From: CALKJU01 sp046349355
GTDB lineage: Bacteria; Pseudomonadota; Alphaproteobacteria; Geminicoccales; Geminicoccaceae
Assembly (NCBI GenBank): GCA_046349355.1
Contig: JAXMCM010000027.1
Coordinates: forward strand, 90,533 to 154,532
DNA length: 64,000 nt
Direction of reading: 5' to 3'
How positions within the stretch are numbered: the stretch's first letter is position 1; each line of letters starts with the position of its first letter. This document shows, piece after piece, positions 9,750-18,392 of this stretch. The position numbers and the translations under genes were made by a program. Under the pieces are notes generated by a model. It had not been told where the DNA came from and searched no databases. It saw nothing but the letters and a program-made list of their open reading frames with translations.

Positions 9750-11243
9750 ATGCCACCGACGCAAAATGCCGCGGCGACCGCCGCCCTCGACCATGCCGCG
9801 GTGCGCACCATCGTCATCGGCATCCTGCTGGCGATGTTCCTTGCCGCGCTCGACCAGACCATCGTCGCCACGGCGCTGCCGACGATCGGCCGGGAGCTCG
9901 GCGACGTCAGCCACCTGCCGTGGATCGTCACCACCTACCTGCTGACCTCGACGGCGGTCACGCCCCTCTACGGCAAGCTCGCCGACATCCATGGCCGCCG
10001 CATCGTCCTGCTGATCGCCATCGGCACCTTCGTGCTGGGCTCGATCGCCTGCGCGCTGGCCCCCAACATGCTCGTCCTGATCCTCGCCCGTGCCGTCCAG
10101 GGCCTCGGCGGCGGCGGCCTGATCTCGCTGGCGCAGACCATCGTCGCCGACGTCGTCGCCCCCAAGGAGCGCGGCCGCTACCAGGGCTACATCGCCGGCG
10201 TCTTCGTCGCCTCCAGCGTGCTCGGCCCGGCGCTCGGCGGGGTGCTCGCCGAGTACCTCCACTGGTCGATGATCTTCTGGATCAACCTGCCGCTGGGCCT
10301 GGTCGCCTACCTGATGACGAGCAGCTCGCTCCGCCGCCTGCCGCGGCACGAGCGGCCGCACCGGCTGGACGTGCTGGGTGCCGTGCTGATGGTGGTGGCG
10401 ACGGTGGCACTGTTGCTGGCCCTCAGCTGGGGCGGCGAGCAGTATCCGTGGAGCTCGTGGCAGGTGCTCGGCCTGTTCGCCGCCTCCGCCGTCGTCTGGG
10501 TCGCCTTCGGCATGCGGCTGGCCTCGGCGGAGGAGCCGCTGCTGCCGCTGGCGGTGATCCTCGACCCGATCGTCGCCGCCGGCACCGCCACGGCCGGGTT
10601 CGCGATGGGCGTGTTCATCGCCCTCTCGGTCTACCTGCCGATCTACCTGCAGCTCGTGCTCGGCCTGACCGTGGCCGGCTCCGGCGTCGCGGTGATCGCG
10701 CTCAGCGTCGGGACGGTCACCGGCGCGACGCTGTCGGGCCGGCTGATGCTGCATGTCCGCCACTACCGGCGGCTGCCGCTCGCCGGGCTCGCCGCCGCCG
10801 CGGTGGCCCTGCTCGTCCTCGCCTTGGCGCCGGCCGGCCTGCCGCTCTGGGGGGTCGAGGTCCTGCTCGCGGTGATCGGCCTCGGCGTCGGCACGGTGCT
10901 GCCGGTGACGACGGTGGCGGTCCAGAACGCGGTGGCCATGCACCAGCTGGGGACGGCGACCGCCAGCGTGAACTTCTTCCGTTCGCTGGGCGGCGCCATC
11001 GGTGTCGCCGCCTTCGGTGCGATCCTCGTCGGCGCCTCGGGCGGAGCGGGTCTGACCAGCCTGCGGGCCGGCTCGGGCGTCGCCCCGGAAGCCATCGCCA
11101 GCGGCTTCCAGTGGCTGTTCGTCGCCTCGGCGATCGGCATGGCCGCCGCGGTGGCCAGCCTGCTGATGATGGAGGAGCGGCCGCTCCGCGGGCGCAACGA
11201 TCCGGTGGGCATGGCGAAGCCGCCGGCAGCGCCCGCGGCTTGA
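9750..11243 (+). CDS. MFS drug efflux transporter, DHA2 (14-TM, EmrB/QacA-type)
   Basis: A 497-residue hydrophobic protein with about fourteen membrane segments, the DHA2 size and topology. The N-terminus has the family hallmark LDQTIVATALPTI in helix 1, and the helix 2-3 loop has motif A (GKLADIHGRR). The helix 5 region GVFVASSVLGPALGG corresponds to the antiporter motif C. It is predicted to export drugs or toxic amphiphiles by proton antiport across the inner membrane. No membrane-fusion partner (EmrA-like) is adjacent, so it may act alone. An NTF2-like gene follows 52 bases downstream on the same strand. Confidence 0.92.
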   Translation: MPPTQNAAATAALDHAAVRTIVIGILLAMFLAALDQTIVATALPTIGRELGDVSHLPWIVTTYLLTSTAVTPLYGKLADIHGRRIVLLIAIGTFVLGSIACALAPNMLVLILARAVQGLGGGGLISLAQTIVADVVAPKERGRYQGYIAGVFVASSVLGPALGGVLAEYLHWSMIFWINLPLGLVAYLMTSSSLRRLPRHERPHRLDVLGAVLMVVATVALLLALSWGGEQYPWSSWQVLGLFAASAVVWVAFGMRLASAEEPLLPLAVILDPIVAAGTATAGFAMGVFIALSVYLPIYLQLVLGLTVAGSGVAVIALSVGTVTGATLSGRLMLHVRHYRRLPLAGLAAAAVALLVLALAPAGLPLWGVEVLLAVIGLGVGTVLPVTTVAVQNAVAMHQLGTATASVNFFRSLGGAIGVAAFGAILVGASGGAGLTSLRAGSGVAPEAIASGFQWLFVASAIGMAAAVASLLMMEERPLRGRNDPVGMAKPPAAPAA

Positions 11244-11295
11244 CGGCATCGGCGCGGAGGCGCAGGGGCGTCCGCAAGCTCCAGGGAGGCCCTTC

Positions 11296-11676
11296 ATGCC
11301 CGCACGCGACCATGCCCTCGCCGCCACCGCCGCGCTCGATGCCTGGAACATGGCCTTCAACCGCGGCGATGCGGCGGCGGTCAGCCGCCTTTATGCGCCC
11401 GAGGCACGCTTCCTGCCGGCGACGCATCAGGTGATCGAGGGACCGGCGGCGGTCGAGGCGTTCTTCACGCCGATGCTGGCGCAAGGGGTGACCGGCCACA
11501 CCAACGAGCTGGTGACCTCGGGCAGCGACGGCGGCCTCGTCTATTGCGGCTCGCGCTGGACGGTGCGGGTGCCGAAGGAGGGCGGCGCGACGGAGACCGC
11601 CAGCGGCTTCGCCACGCACGTCTTCCGCCGCGACGCCGACGGCAGCCTCAAGATCCTGCTGCACACCTTCAACTGA
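11296..11676 (+). CDS. NTF2-like (SnoaL / DUF4440 type) protein
   Basis: A 126-residue single-domain protein with the cone-shaped NTF2-like signature: an N-terminal helix with LDAWNMAFNRGDAAAVSRLYAPEA, then beta strands ending in FATHVFRRDADGSLKILLHTFN. Members act as small isomerases, hydrolases or ligand-binding proteins, and function cannot be fixed from sequence. GGGAGG-type ribosome sites occur just upstream. It probably shares a transcript with the DHA2 transporter. It converges on the dehydrogenase gene with only 7 bases between stop codons. Confidence 0.8.
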   Translation: MPARDHALAATAALDAWNMAFNRGDAAAVSRLYAPEARFLPATHQVIEGPAAVEAFFTPMLAQGVTGHTNELVTSGSDGGLVYCGSRWTVRVPKEGGATETASGFATHVFRRDADGSLKILLHTFN

Positions 11677-11683
11677 CGCCGCG

Positions 11684-12703
11684 TCATGGCCGGTGGCCGC
11701 GGACGGCCTCGGCACGCAGGGCGCCGGGCATCGGCCGGCCGGCGGCGAAGGCGGTGACGTTGTCGAGCGTCGTGCCGGCGATGTTGCCCAGCGCCTCGCG
11801 GGTGAAGAAGGCCTGGTGGCCGGTGACGAGGACGTTGGGGAAGGTCAGCAGGCGCTGGAAGGTGTCGTCCTGGATGATCTCCGAGGACAGGTCCTCGAAG
11901 AACAGGTCGGCCTCCTGCTCGTAGACGTCGATCGCCAGGTAGCCGATGTGGCCGTTCTTGAGACCGGCGATGACCGCCTCGGCGTCGATCAGCGCACCGC
12001 GGCTGGTGTTCACCAGCATCACCCCGCGCCGCATCAGGGCGATGGTGCGGGCGTCGACGACGTGGTGGGTCTCCGGCGTCAGCGGGCAGTGCAGGGTGAC
12101 GATGTCGGCGGCGGCGGCGAGCTCGGCGATCGGCACGTAGCGCACGCCCAGGGCCTCGAGCGCCGGATCGGGGTGGACATCGTGGGCCAGCACCTCGCAG
12201 CCGAAGCCGAGGCGCAGGGCGCGGGCGACCAACGCCCCGATCTTGCCGGTGCCGATCACACCGGCGGTGCGGCCGAACAGGTCGAAGCCGAGCAGCCCGT
12301 CCAGCGCGAAGTTGTTCTCGCGGACCCGGTTGTAGGCGCGGTGGATCTGCCGGTTGAGGGTCAGGATCAGGCCGATGGTGAACTCGGCCACGGCGTGCGG
12401 CGAGTAGGCCGGGACGCGGGCGACGGCGATGCCAAGGCGCTCGGCCGCGGCGAGGTCGACCTGGTTGAAGCCGGCGCAGCGCAGGGCCACCAGCCGGGTG
12501 CCGCCCCCGGCGAGGATGGCCAGGACCTCGCGGTCGAGGCTGTCGTTGACGAAGGCGCAGACGGCGTCGAAGCCGTGCGCCAGGCTTGCGGTGTCGGGGC
12601 CGAGGCGGGCGTCGACGAAGTGCAGCTCGTGGCCGTGTCCGGCATTGGCCTCGTCGAGCGAGCGGCGGTCGTAGGGCTTGGCGCTGAACACGACCATCCG
12701 CAT
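11684..12703 (-). CDS. ldhA: D-2-hydroxyacid dehydrogenase (D-lactate dehydrogenase, LdhA-like)
   Basis: About 339 residues of the D-isomer 2-hydroxyacid dehydrogenase family, reducing a 2-keto acid such as pyruvate with NADH. The substrate domain contains RCAGFNQVDL and the nucleotide-binding domain GVIGTGKIG. The catalytic Arg lies in VNTSRGALID, the Glu in IDVYEQEADLFFED and the His in TGHQAFFT. The YEQE...FFED segment is characteristic of fermentative D-lactate dehydrogenases. Three ATGs lie close together; I chose 12703 because GGAGG is spaced six bases upstream, although 12709 is possible. It is the last gene of the ABC sugar operon, 16 bases after the permease. That placement hints that it handles a catabolic product of the imported compound. 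Confidence 0.9.
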   Translation of the reverse strand: MRMVVFSAKPYDRRSLDEANAGHGHELHFVDARLGPDTASLAHGFDAVCAFVNDSLDREVLAILAGGGTRLVALRCAGFNQVDLAAAERLGIAVARVPAYSPHAVAEFTIGLILTLNRQIHRAYNRVRENNFALDGLLGFDLFGRTAGVIGTGKIGALVARALRLGFGCEVLAHDVHPDPALEALGVRYVPIAELAAAADIVTLHCPLTPETHHVVDARTIALMRRGVMLVNTSRGALIDAEAVIAGLKNGHIGYLAIDVYEQEADLFFEDLSSEIIQDDTFQRLLTFPNVLVTGHQAFFTREALGNIAGTTLDNVTAFAAGRPMPGALRAEAVRGHRP

Positions 12704-12719
12704 CGGCATCCTCCGTCGG

Positions 12720-13520
12720 CTACTTCACGGCCCCCGCGGTCAGCCCGCGGACCAGCCAGCGCTGGAAGAAGACGGCCAGCAGGTAGACCGGTGCCATGCC
12801 GACCAGCGAGGCCACGGCGATCTGCCCGTACCGCAGCTGGCGGTCGCCCTGGTAGAGCGAGAGGCCGACCGGCAGGGTCTGGGTCGCCTCGCTGCGCGTC
12901 AGGAAGGCCGCCAGCAGGAACTCGTTGTAGGCGAGGATCAGGCAGATGATCAGCGTGCTGACGATGCCGGGCATCAGCACCGGCACGACCACCTTCCACA
13001 GCAGCGTGGCGTAGCCGGCGCCGTCGATCACCGCCGCCTCCTCGAGCTCGACCGGCATGCGCCGGACGAAGCTGGAGAGCAGCCAGAAGGCGACGGGCAG
13101 GTTCATGATGCCGTAGACCAGCACCAGCCCGGCCAGCGAGTTCACGAGGCCCAGGCCCTTGAGCAGGAAGAACAGCGGGAACAGCGCCACCACCGGCGGT
13201 GCGACGTAGGTCGACAGGATGAAGCCGGGCAGCAGCTTGCCGCCGAGCTTCATGCGGATGATGGCATGCGTCGCCGGCACGGCGATGAACACGGTCAGCA
13301 GCGCCCCGCCGAGGGCGGCGATGCCGGAGTTGCGCAGGTAGGTGCCGAGCGCGATCGAGCCGAAGGCGTCCGGCCAGTTCTGCCAGAACAGCTCGTGCGG
13401 GATGAAGCCGCCAAGCGCGATGGTGCCCTGCGACTTGAACGAGACCATCGCCAGGTTGGCCAGCGGGAAGACGAAGAACAGGACGACGGCGAGCAGGCCC
13501 AGGCGGCGCAGCCAGGTCAT
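12720..13520 (-). CDS. CUT1-type sugar ABC transporter permease (MalG/UgpE-like)
   Basis: A 266-residue inner-membrane permease with six predicted helices. The cytoplasmic EAA loop reads EEAAVIDGAGYATLLWKVVVP, where the ATPase docks, and the C-terminal region GQIAVASLVGMAPVYLLAVFFQ is typical of MalG-like proteins. It should form a heterodimer with the permease encoded just upstream. The start overlaps the preceding stop as ATGA. No ATPase is encoded in this operon; the UgpC/MsmK-type ATPase at 61.9 kb is a candidate partner. Confidence 0.92.
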   Translation of the reverse strand: MTWLRRLGLLAVVLFFVFPLANLAMVSFKSQGTIALGGFIPHELFWQNWPDAFGSIALGTYLRNSGIAALGGALLTVFIAVPATHAIIRMKLGGKLLPGFILSTYVAPPVVALFPLFFLLKGLGLVNSLAGLVLVYGIMNLPVAFWLLSSFVRRMPVELEEAAVIDGAGYATLLWKVVVPVLMPGIVSTLIICLILAYNEFLLAAFLTRSEATQTLPVGLSLYQGDRQLRYGQIAVASLVGMAPVYLLAVFFQRWLVRGLTAGAVK

Positions 13521-14440
13521 GACAGGCGGCGCTCCAGGCGGTCGTGGGCGAGCGTGAACGGCAGGGTGGCGAGCCCGACGACGACGCCGAACAGCAGCGT
13601 CTGGGTGGCGGCGAGGCCGATGTCGAACTGCTGGATGGCGACCCGGTAGATGTTGAAGCTGGCCACCGTCGTCGCCTGGCCGGGGCCGCCGGCGGTGAGC
13701 ACGAAGATCAGGTCGAAGACCTTGAAGCCGATGACCAGCTTGAGCAGCGCCACGGCGGCCAGCGCCGGGGCCAGCATCGGCAGGGTGATGTGGCGGAAGA
13801 TGGCGCCGGCGCCGGCGCCGTCGATGCGCGCCGCGTCGAACACCTCGTCCGGCAGGGTCTGCAGGGCGGCGTAGGTCATCAGCGCCACGAACGGCGTCCA
13901 CTGCCAGACGTCGGCGAGGCAGAGGAACGGAAAGGCCCAGACCGGCGAGCCGAGGAACGACACCGGCTCGGCGATGGCGCCGAGGTCCATGAGGAAGCTG
14001 TTCACCCAGCCGCCCTTGGGCATGAGCATCAGCTGCCAGACGATGCCGACGGTGACCGGCGGGGTCAGCAGCGGCAGCAGGATCAGCGTGCGCAGCAGCG
14101 CCCGGGCGCGCACCGCCGCATCGAGCAGCAGCGCCACGGCGAGCCCGAGCCCGACCGCGAGCCCGGTCGTCAGCAGCGCCAGCCCGACCGAGCGCCACAG
14201 CGAGTCGGTGAACTTCGTGTCGGTCAGCGAGGTGGCGTAGTTCTTCCAGCCCACCCAGGCCTTGAACGGAGCCCCCAGCGTCGACTGCGAGAACGACAGG
14301 AACAGCAGGTAGACCGTCGGGTAGACCGCGAAGGCGATCAGCCCGACGAGCAGCGGCAGGGCGAACGCCCAGGCGACCAGCCGACGGCGGTCGTAGCGCG
14401 GGCCGGCGGCGAGGGGCACGGTCAAGGACGCAGCTGTCAC
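13517..14440 (-). CDS. CUT1-type sugar ABC transporter permease (MalF/UgpA-like)
   Basis: A 307-residue permease with six predicted helices after a cytoplasmic N-terminus containing the family sequence GWKNYATSLTD. The EAA loop is DAARIDGAGAGAIFRHITLP. It starts with GTG at 14440, overlapping by 4 bases the stop of a small antitoxin-like frame, and overlaps the next permease by 4 bases. Together with the binding protein upstream and MalG-like partner downstream it forms an importer of a sugar, polyol or glycerol-phosphate-like solute. The substrate is unknown. Confidence 0.92.
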   Translation of the reverse strand: MTAASLTVPLAAGPRYDRRRLVAWAFALPLLVGLIAFAVYPTVYLLFLSFSQSTLGAPFKAWVGWKNYATSLTDTKFTDSLWRSVGLALLTTGLAVGLGLAVALLLDAAVRARALLRTLILLPLLTPPVTVGIVWQLMLMPKGGWVNSFLMDLGAIAEPVSFLGSPVWAFPFLCLADVWQWTPFVALMTYAALQTLPDEVFDAARIDGAGAGAIFRHITLPMLAPALAAVALLKLVIGFKVFDLIFVLTAGGPGQATTVASFNIYRVAIQQFDIGLAATQTLLFGVVVGLATLPFTLAHDRLERRLS

Positions 14441-14643
14441 GAGCCGGGCCGTCGCTTCACGCTGTTCGTCCGAACGATACCGCTGGCCGCCTTTTTGCGG
14501 ACTTCCCGCTCCATGGCCGCCAACGTCACCGGCGCTTCCGGACGTGGGACAACACCTTTCAGGTCGAGGATGGACAGCGGCCTGTCGATGACACTGCCGT
14601 CCTCTGCCTGCACGGACGAGCTGTCATCCGCCGCCCTTGCCAT
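14437..14643 (-). CDS. small ORF resembling the C-terminal part of an AbrB/MazE-type antitoxin
   Basis: A 68-residue frame between the binding protein and first permease of a sugar ABC operon. Its centre (DRPLSILDLKGVV, then PVTLAAMEREVRKKA) resembles the tail of AbrB/MazE-family antitoxins that follows the swapped-hairpin DNA-binding domain; that domain is largely missing. No toxin gene is adjacent. The GC content is lower than that of its neighbours. Its stop overlaps the permease GTG by 4 bases, so if translated it would be coupled to the transporter. It could be a degraded insertion, a leader frame or a coincidence. Family resemblance is from memory and needs a profile search. Confidence 0.4.
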   Translation of the reverse strand: MARAADDSSSVQAEDGSVIDRPLSILDLKGVVPRPEAPVTLAAMEREVRKKAASGIVRTNSVKRRPGS

Positions 14644-14688
14644 GCCTACATTCCATAAGGATGATTTGATTTGGTCGGGCAGCGGGAC

Positions 14689-14727
14689 GGCATCGGGTCC
14701 GGTCGAAACTCGTCCGGACCCGGTGCC
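14689..14727 (-). terminator. hairpin after the binding-protein gene (attenuator or mRNA stabiliser)
   Basis: Perfect 8-bp arms (14695-14702 and 14714-14721) around an 11-base loop, extended outward by five or six further pairs to 14689 and 14727. It lies 17 bases beyond the stop of the binding-protein gene and lacks a T-run. In many ABC operons such a hairpin protects the binding-protein mRNA and reduces permease expression. That role is inferred from position. Confidence 0.6.
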
Positions 14728-14743
14728 TTCCGGCCAAACGAAC

Positions 14744-16102
14744 TCAGCCCGCCAGCGTCTTCTCCCAGGCGGCCTGGGCGTCGCCCAGGGCCTGCTCGGG
14801 GGTCTTCTGGCCGGCCATCATCAGGCCGAGCTCGTCGGTCAGCGTCTGCATCAGCTGCGGCGACTGCGGCTTGGTCGGCCAGGCGAAGGCGGTGGCGATG
14901 GCGGTCTCGACCGCGGCCGCCTGCTTGGGCGCGAAGCCCTTGTAGGCCTCCATGGCCGACTTGCGGATCGGGTCGACGCCGGTCTTGTTGTTGGTCAGCA
15001 CCTTGATGTGGAAGTCCTTGGAGCTCGCCATCTTGACGAACTCCCAGGCCATGTCCGGGTTGGCCGAGCCGGCCGACACCGCGAAGCCGAAGCCGGCGTT
15101 CATCGCCGGGCGGTGCACGGTGTTGCCGCCGCCCAAGGGCATCGGCACGACGCCCCAGCTGTCGACGATCTTGCTCTGCGCCGGGTCGGCCGCCCAGGTG
15201 CCGAGGTCGGTCCAGAACTCGATCATGCCGGCCGTGCCGCCGAGGAACACCGGGATCGAGTTGCCGAACTCGGTCTCCAGCGGGACCGGCACGGCATAGG
15301 GTCCGGCCGCCAGCATCGCCTTGGCGGCGCCGATCGCGGCGTCCGAGGTCAGCGCCGGCTTGCCGTCCTTGTCGAGGAAGTCGCCGCCGAAGCCGCCCAG
15401 CCGGTTGGCGTAGGTGCTGCACATGATGATCGGGAACTGCTTGCACATCAGCAGGCAGCCATAGGTCCCGTTCTTGCCCTCGGCCTCGGTGATCGCCTTC
15501 ACCGTGGCGTTGTACTCGTCCCAGGTGGTCGGCGGCTTCTGCCCGTTCCGCTCGAGGATGGCGGTGTTGTAGAACAGGACGTGGGTGTCGCCGTCGTAGG
15601 GCAGGCCGTAGCGCTTGCCGTCGACCAGCGTGTAGGTGTCGTAGAGCGCACCCAGGAAGTCATCCGGGTCGATCGACGAATCGGCGGCGATGCGGTCGGT
15701 GATGTCGAGCACGACGCCGTCGCGGACCAGCGCCTCCTTGTCGGCGTACCAGTACTCGAAGACGTCGAAGCTGTTGGTGCCCGAGGCGACGTCGAGGGTC
15801 GCCTGCGCGGTGATCTGGTCGTACGGCACCTTGACCGCCTCGACCGTGGCGCCGGTCAGCTCGGCGAACGCCGCCGACAGCGGGTCGATCGAGCCGGCAT
15901 GCGGGTTGATCACCATGAAGCGCAGCGTCTTGCCCTTGTAGTCGGCGGCCCGGGCCAGCCGGATCAGGGCGGGGTTGGCCAGCAGCGGGCCGGCCAGCGC
16001 GGCGCTGAGCGCCCCGCGGACGAAACGGCGGCGGGTGACGCCGCTGCGCTCGTGGACGTCGAGGGCCGCCATATCGGCCGGCGTGACGCAGAGGTCGGAC
16101 AT
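14744..16102 (-). CDS. extracellular solute-binding protein, CUT1 family (Tat-exported)
   Basis: About 452 residues with a twin-arginine signal (TRRRFVRGALSAALAGPLLA) near residue 25, then a periplasmic family-1 binding fold. Motifs include GLPYDGDTHVLFYNT, PPTTWDEYNATVKAI and the C-terminal AWEFVKMASS, typical of sugar-binding proteins. I chose 16102 rather than the longer frame because GGGAGG lies 11 bases upstream and the extra 21 residues look untranslated. It is the first gene of the operon binding protein, permease, permease, dehydrogenase. Tat export implies the protein folds before secretion. The ligand is unknown. Confidence 0.92.
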   Translation of the reverse strand: MSDLCVTPADMAALDVHERSGVTRRRFVRGALSAALAGPLLANPALIRLARAADYKGKTLRFMVINPHAGSIDPLSAAFAELTGATVEAVKVPYDQITAQATLDVASGTNSFDVFEYWYADKEALVRDGVVLDITDRIAADSSIDPDDFLGALYDTYTLVDGKRYGLPYDGDTHVLFYNTAILERNGQKPPTTWDEYNATVKAITEAEGKNGTYGCLLMCKQFPIIMCSTYANRLGGFGGDFLDKDGKPALTSDAAIGAAKAMLAAGPYAVPVPLETEFGNSIPVFLGGTAGMIEFWTDLGTWAADPAQSKIVDSWGVVPMPLGGGNTVHRPAMNAGFGFAVSAGSANPDMAWEFVKMASSKDFHIKVLTNNKTGVDPIRKSAMEAYKGFAPKQAAAVETAIATAFAWPTKPQSPQLMQTLTDELGLMMAGQKTPEQALGDAQAAWEKTLAG

Positions 16103-16180
16103 CGGGGGAAGAGCCTCCCTAGCTCGTGGGTAGGAAATTTGTACCGTGTTGGCGGGCAAGGGCAACCCGCAGCCGAACGC

Positions 16181-16915
16181 CTAGCGAGGATAGGCGAGCC
16201 AGCCCAAGGGCGCACCGTCATTCGCGAGGAGCCGCTCGAGCCTCGGGCCGACGGGCGGCAGCGGGCCGCCGTCCGGCAGGTACAGCGGCATGCCCTCGCC
16301 CGGCAGCGCTGCTGCATCCGCAGCCACCGCCTCGACGCGGTCGATCGCCCCGCTGCCGCCGGCGGCGACCACGCAGTCCTGGCGGCCACCCTCGGCGGTG
16401 CGCAGGCGGACCGTCAGCGGGCCGCCATCCGCCGGCAGGAGGCCGAGCACGCCCGCCGCCGGCGTCCCGGCGGCGGCCACGCAGGCGCCGATCGCGGGCA
16501 GGGCGCCGGCCAGCTGCCGGGTCCAGCCGTCGTCGGCGCCGGCGGCCAGCCCGTCCGGCGACACCACGTCGGCCACCGTGCAGCAGCCGGCCGCGGCCGG
16601 GACGTCGTCCATCGCCAGCACCGCGCGGTGCGACTGCGCCGGGCCCTCGGCCATGGTCGAGCTGCAGGCCTCGGCGCGCAGGGTTAGGGTCAGGCCGGGG
16701 CCGTGCCAGACCAGCCAGCCGGGCGGCAGCCAGTCGAGCGCGTCGAGCCGGCCGGCATAGGCGGTGCGCGCCTCCGGCGTCGCCAGCACGCCGCGGTCGG
16801 CATCGCCCTCGAACGCCCAGAACGGCTCCTCGCCGCGGCAGAGGATGGCCGCCGAGGCCGGCGCCGCTTCCATGCCGGCGACGGCCAGCAGCAGCACGAT
16901 GAGCGGTCGCCCCAC
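16181..16915 (-). CDS. secreted protein with CxGxEPFW motif, function unknown
   Basis: A 244-residue protein with a Sec signal (MGRPLIVLLLAVAGMEAAPASA) and a mature part starting ILCRGEEPFWAF. The C-G-EPFW motif is shared with a poorly characterised family of periplasmic or lipoprotein-like domains (COG3650-like). It contains several cysteines (including a CC pair near 110) that could form disulfides. It follows the RimK-like gene by 19 bases on the same strand and is probably co-transcribed with it. A second domain from about residue 95 is not recognised. Confidence 0.65.
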   Translation of the reverse strand: MGRPLIVLLLAVAGMEAAPASAAILCRGEEPFWAFEGDADRGVLATPEARTAYAGRLDALDWLPPGWLVWHGPGLTLTLRAEACSSTMAEGPAQSHRAVLAMDDVPAAAGCCTVADVVSPDGLAAGADDGWTRQLAGALPAIGACVAAAGTPAAGVLGLLPADGGPLTVRLRTAEGGRQDCVVAAGGSGAIDRVEAVAADAAALPGEGMPLYLPDGGPLPPVGPRLERLLANDGAPLGWLAYPR

Positions 16916-16934
16916 GTTTCCTCCCGTTCCGCCG

Positions 16935-18392
16935 TCAGCCCAGCCGCTTGAGGAACCACTGGGCGATGCGCCGCCAGACCTCGTCCTTCTCGGCGACGTC
17001 CTCGATCTCGTGCACGACGTTGGGATTGTCGTTGATCTCGATGACGAACACGCCGCGGTCGTTCTTCTTGATGTCGACGCCGTAGAGGCCCTTGCCGATC
17101 AGCCGGGCGGCGCGGACGCCGGTGTCGACCACCGACGGCGGCGCCTCGGTCACGCGGACGGTGCGGAAGCCGCCCTCCGTCGTCCTGCCGTCGTCGCCGT
17201 AGCGCACGATCTGCCAGTGCTTGCGCGCCATCTTGTACTGCGAGACGAACAGCGGCTCGCCGTCGAGCACGCCGACCCGCCAGTCGAAGTCGGTCGGCAT
17301 GAACTCCTGGGCGAGGATCAGGTCGGAATCCTCGAGCATGCCGCGCAGCATCCGCTCGAGCTCGGCGCGGTCGCCGCACTTGGCGACGCCGCGCGAGAAC
17401 GAGCCGTCCGGGATCTTCAGCACGATCGGGTAGGGGATCTGCCGCTCGAGCTGCTCGATCTCCTTGACGCTCGACAGGATCACCGTGCGCGGCGCCGGCA
17501 CCCCGTTGGCGAGCAGCAGCTCGGCCAGGTAGACCTTGTTGGTGCAGCGCATGATCGACGCCGGGTCGTCGATCACCGGCATCCCCTCCTGCTCGGCGCG
17601 GACGGCGAAGCGGTAGGTGTGATGGTCGATGTTGGTCGTCTCGCGGATCCACAGGGCGTCGTATTCGGGGATCCGGTCTAGGTCCTGCTTGCCGATCAGC
17701 TCGACGCCGAGGCCGAGGCCCTCGGCGATGCGCTCGAAATGGCGCAGGCTGGCGAGGTCGGACGGCGGCTGCTTCTCGCGGGGATCGAACAGCACGGCCA
17801 GGGTGTAGCGCGGCTGGCTGCGCGCCTTGGGCGAGCGCCAGGGCTCGCGGGTGTAGCTGTCGATCGCACCCGACAGCTGCTTCCAGCCGCTGTCGCCGAG
17901 CTCGTCGAGGAACACCGGCGCGATCTTGCGCACCCGCCACCAGTCGCCCTGCTGGATGAACACCTCCAGCATCGGGCTGCGGAACCAGTCGTGCAGCTGC
18001 CGGGCGAAGCGGGCGAACCGGGTGTCGTCGACCTGGCCCAGGGTGACGAACAGCCGGAAGCTCGCCTGCGGCGGCTCGGTCAGCCGGCGGATCGTCCGGT
18101 TCAGGGTCTCCTCGAGCTCCGGCAGGGCGTAACCGTAGGCGCTGCGGCTCTTGAGCTCGAGGATGGTGGTGACGGTCGGCACCACCTTCTGGCCGCGGGC
18201 CTCGGCCAGCAGCGAGGCGTAGTAGCCCAGCGACTGGTAGGCGAAGGAGCGGGACAGGTTGATGATTTTGGGCGGGGCGCGCTTCGCCTGCGGCGGGCGC
18301 AGGATGTACTCGCGCAGCGACATCGTCGGGTGCTTGGCGATCTCCGGCGGCAGCTCGGCCGGGCGGTCGGCGACGATCAGCCAGCCGCTCAC
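16935..18392 (-). CDS. RimK-like ATP-grasp ligase with N-terminal RLAN domain
   Basis: A 485-residue protein. The N-terminal ~200 residues match the domain that precedes RimK-type ATP-grasp modules (RLAN), with IINLSRSFAYQSLGYYASLLAEARG. The C-terminal half is an ATP-grasp ligase: VLKIPDGSFSRGV forms the nucleotide loop and VFVIEINDNPN supplies the Mg-binding residues. The family joins amino acids or peptides through an acyl-phosphate, often modifying a protein or making small peptides. Its start overlaps the GNAT gene stop (ATGA). GNAT-ATP-grasp pairing recurs in predicted amide-ligase systems, sometimes with a glutamate-cysteine ligase-like gene that is not seen here. Substrate unknown. Confidence 0.88.
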   Translation of the reverse strand: MSGWLIVADRPAELPPEIAKHPTMSLREYILRPPQAKRAPPKIINLSRSFAYQSLGYYASLLAEARGQKVVPTVTTILELKSRSAYGYALPELEETLNRTIRRLTEPPQASFRLFVTLGQVDDTRFARFARQLHDWFRSPMLEVFIQQGDWWRVRKIAPVFLDELGDSGWKQLSGAIDSYTREPWRSPKARSQPRYTLAVLFDPREKQPPSDLASLRHFERIAEGLGLGVELIGKQDLDRIPEYDALWIRETTNIDHHTYRFAVRAEQEGMPVIDDPASIMRCTNKVYLAELLLANGVPAPRTVILSSVKEIEQLERQIPYPIVLKIPDGSFSRGVAKCGDRAELERMLRGMLEDSDLILAQEFMPTDFDWRVGVLDGEPLFVSQYKMARKHWQIVRYGDDGRTTEGGFRTVRVTEAPPSVVDTGVRAARLIGKGLYGVDIKKNDRGVFVIEINDNPNVVHEIEDVAEKDEVWRRIAQWFLKRLG

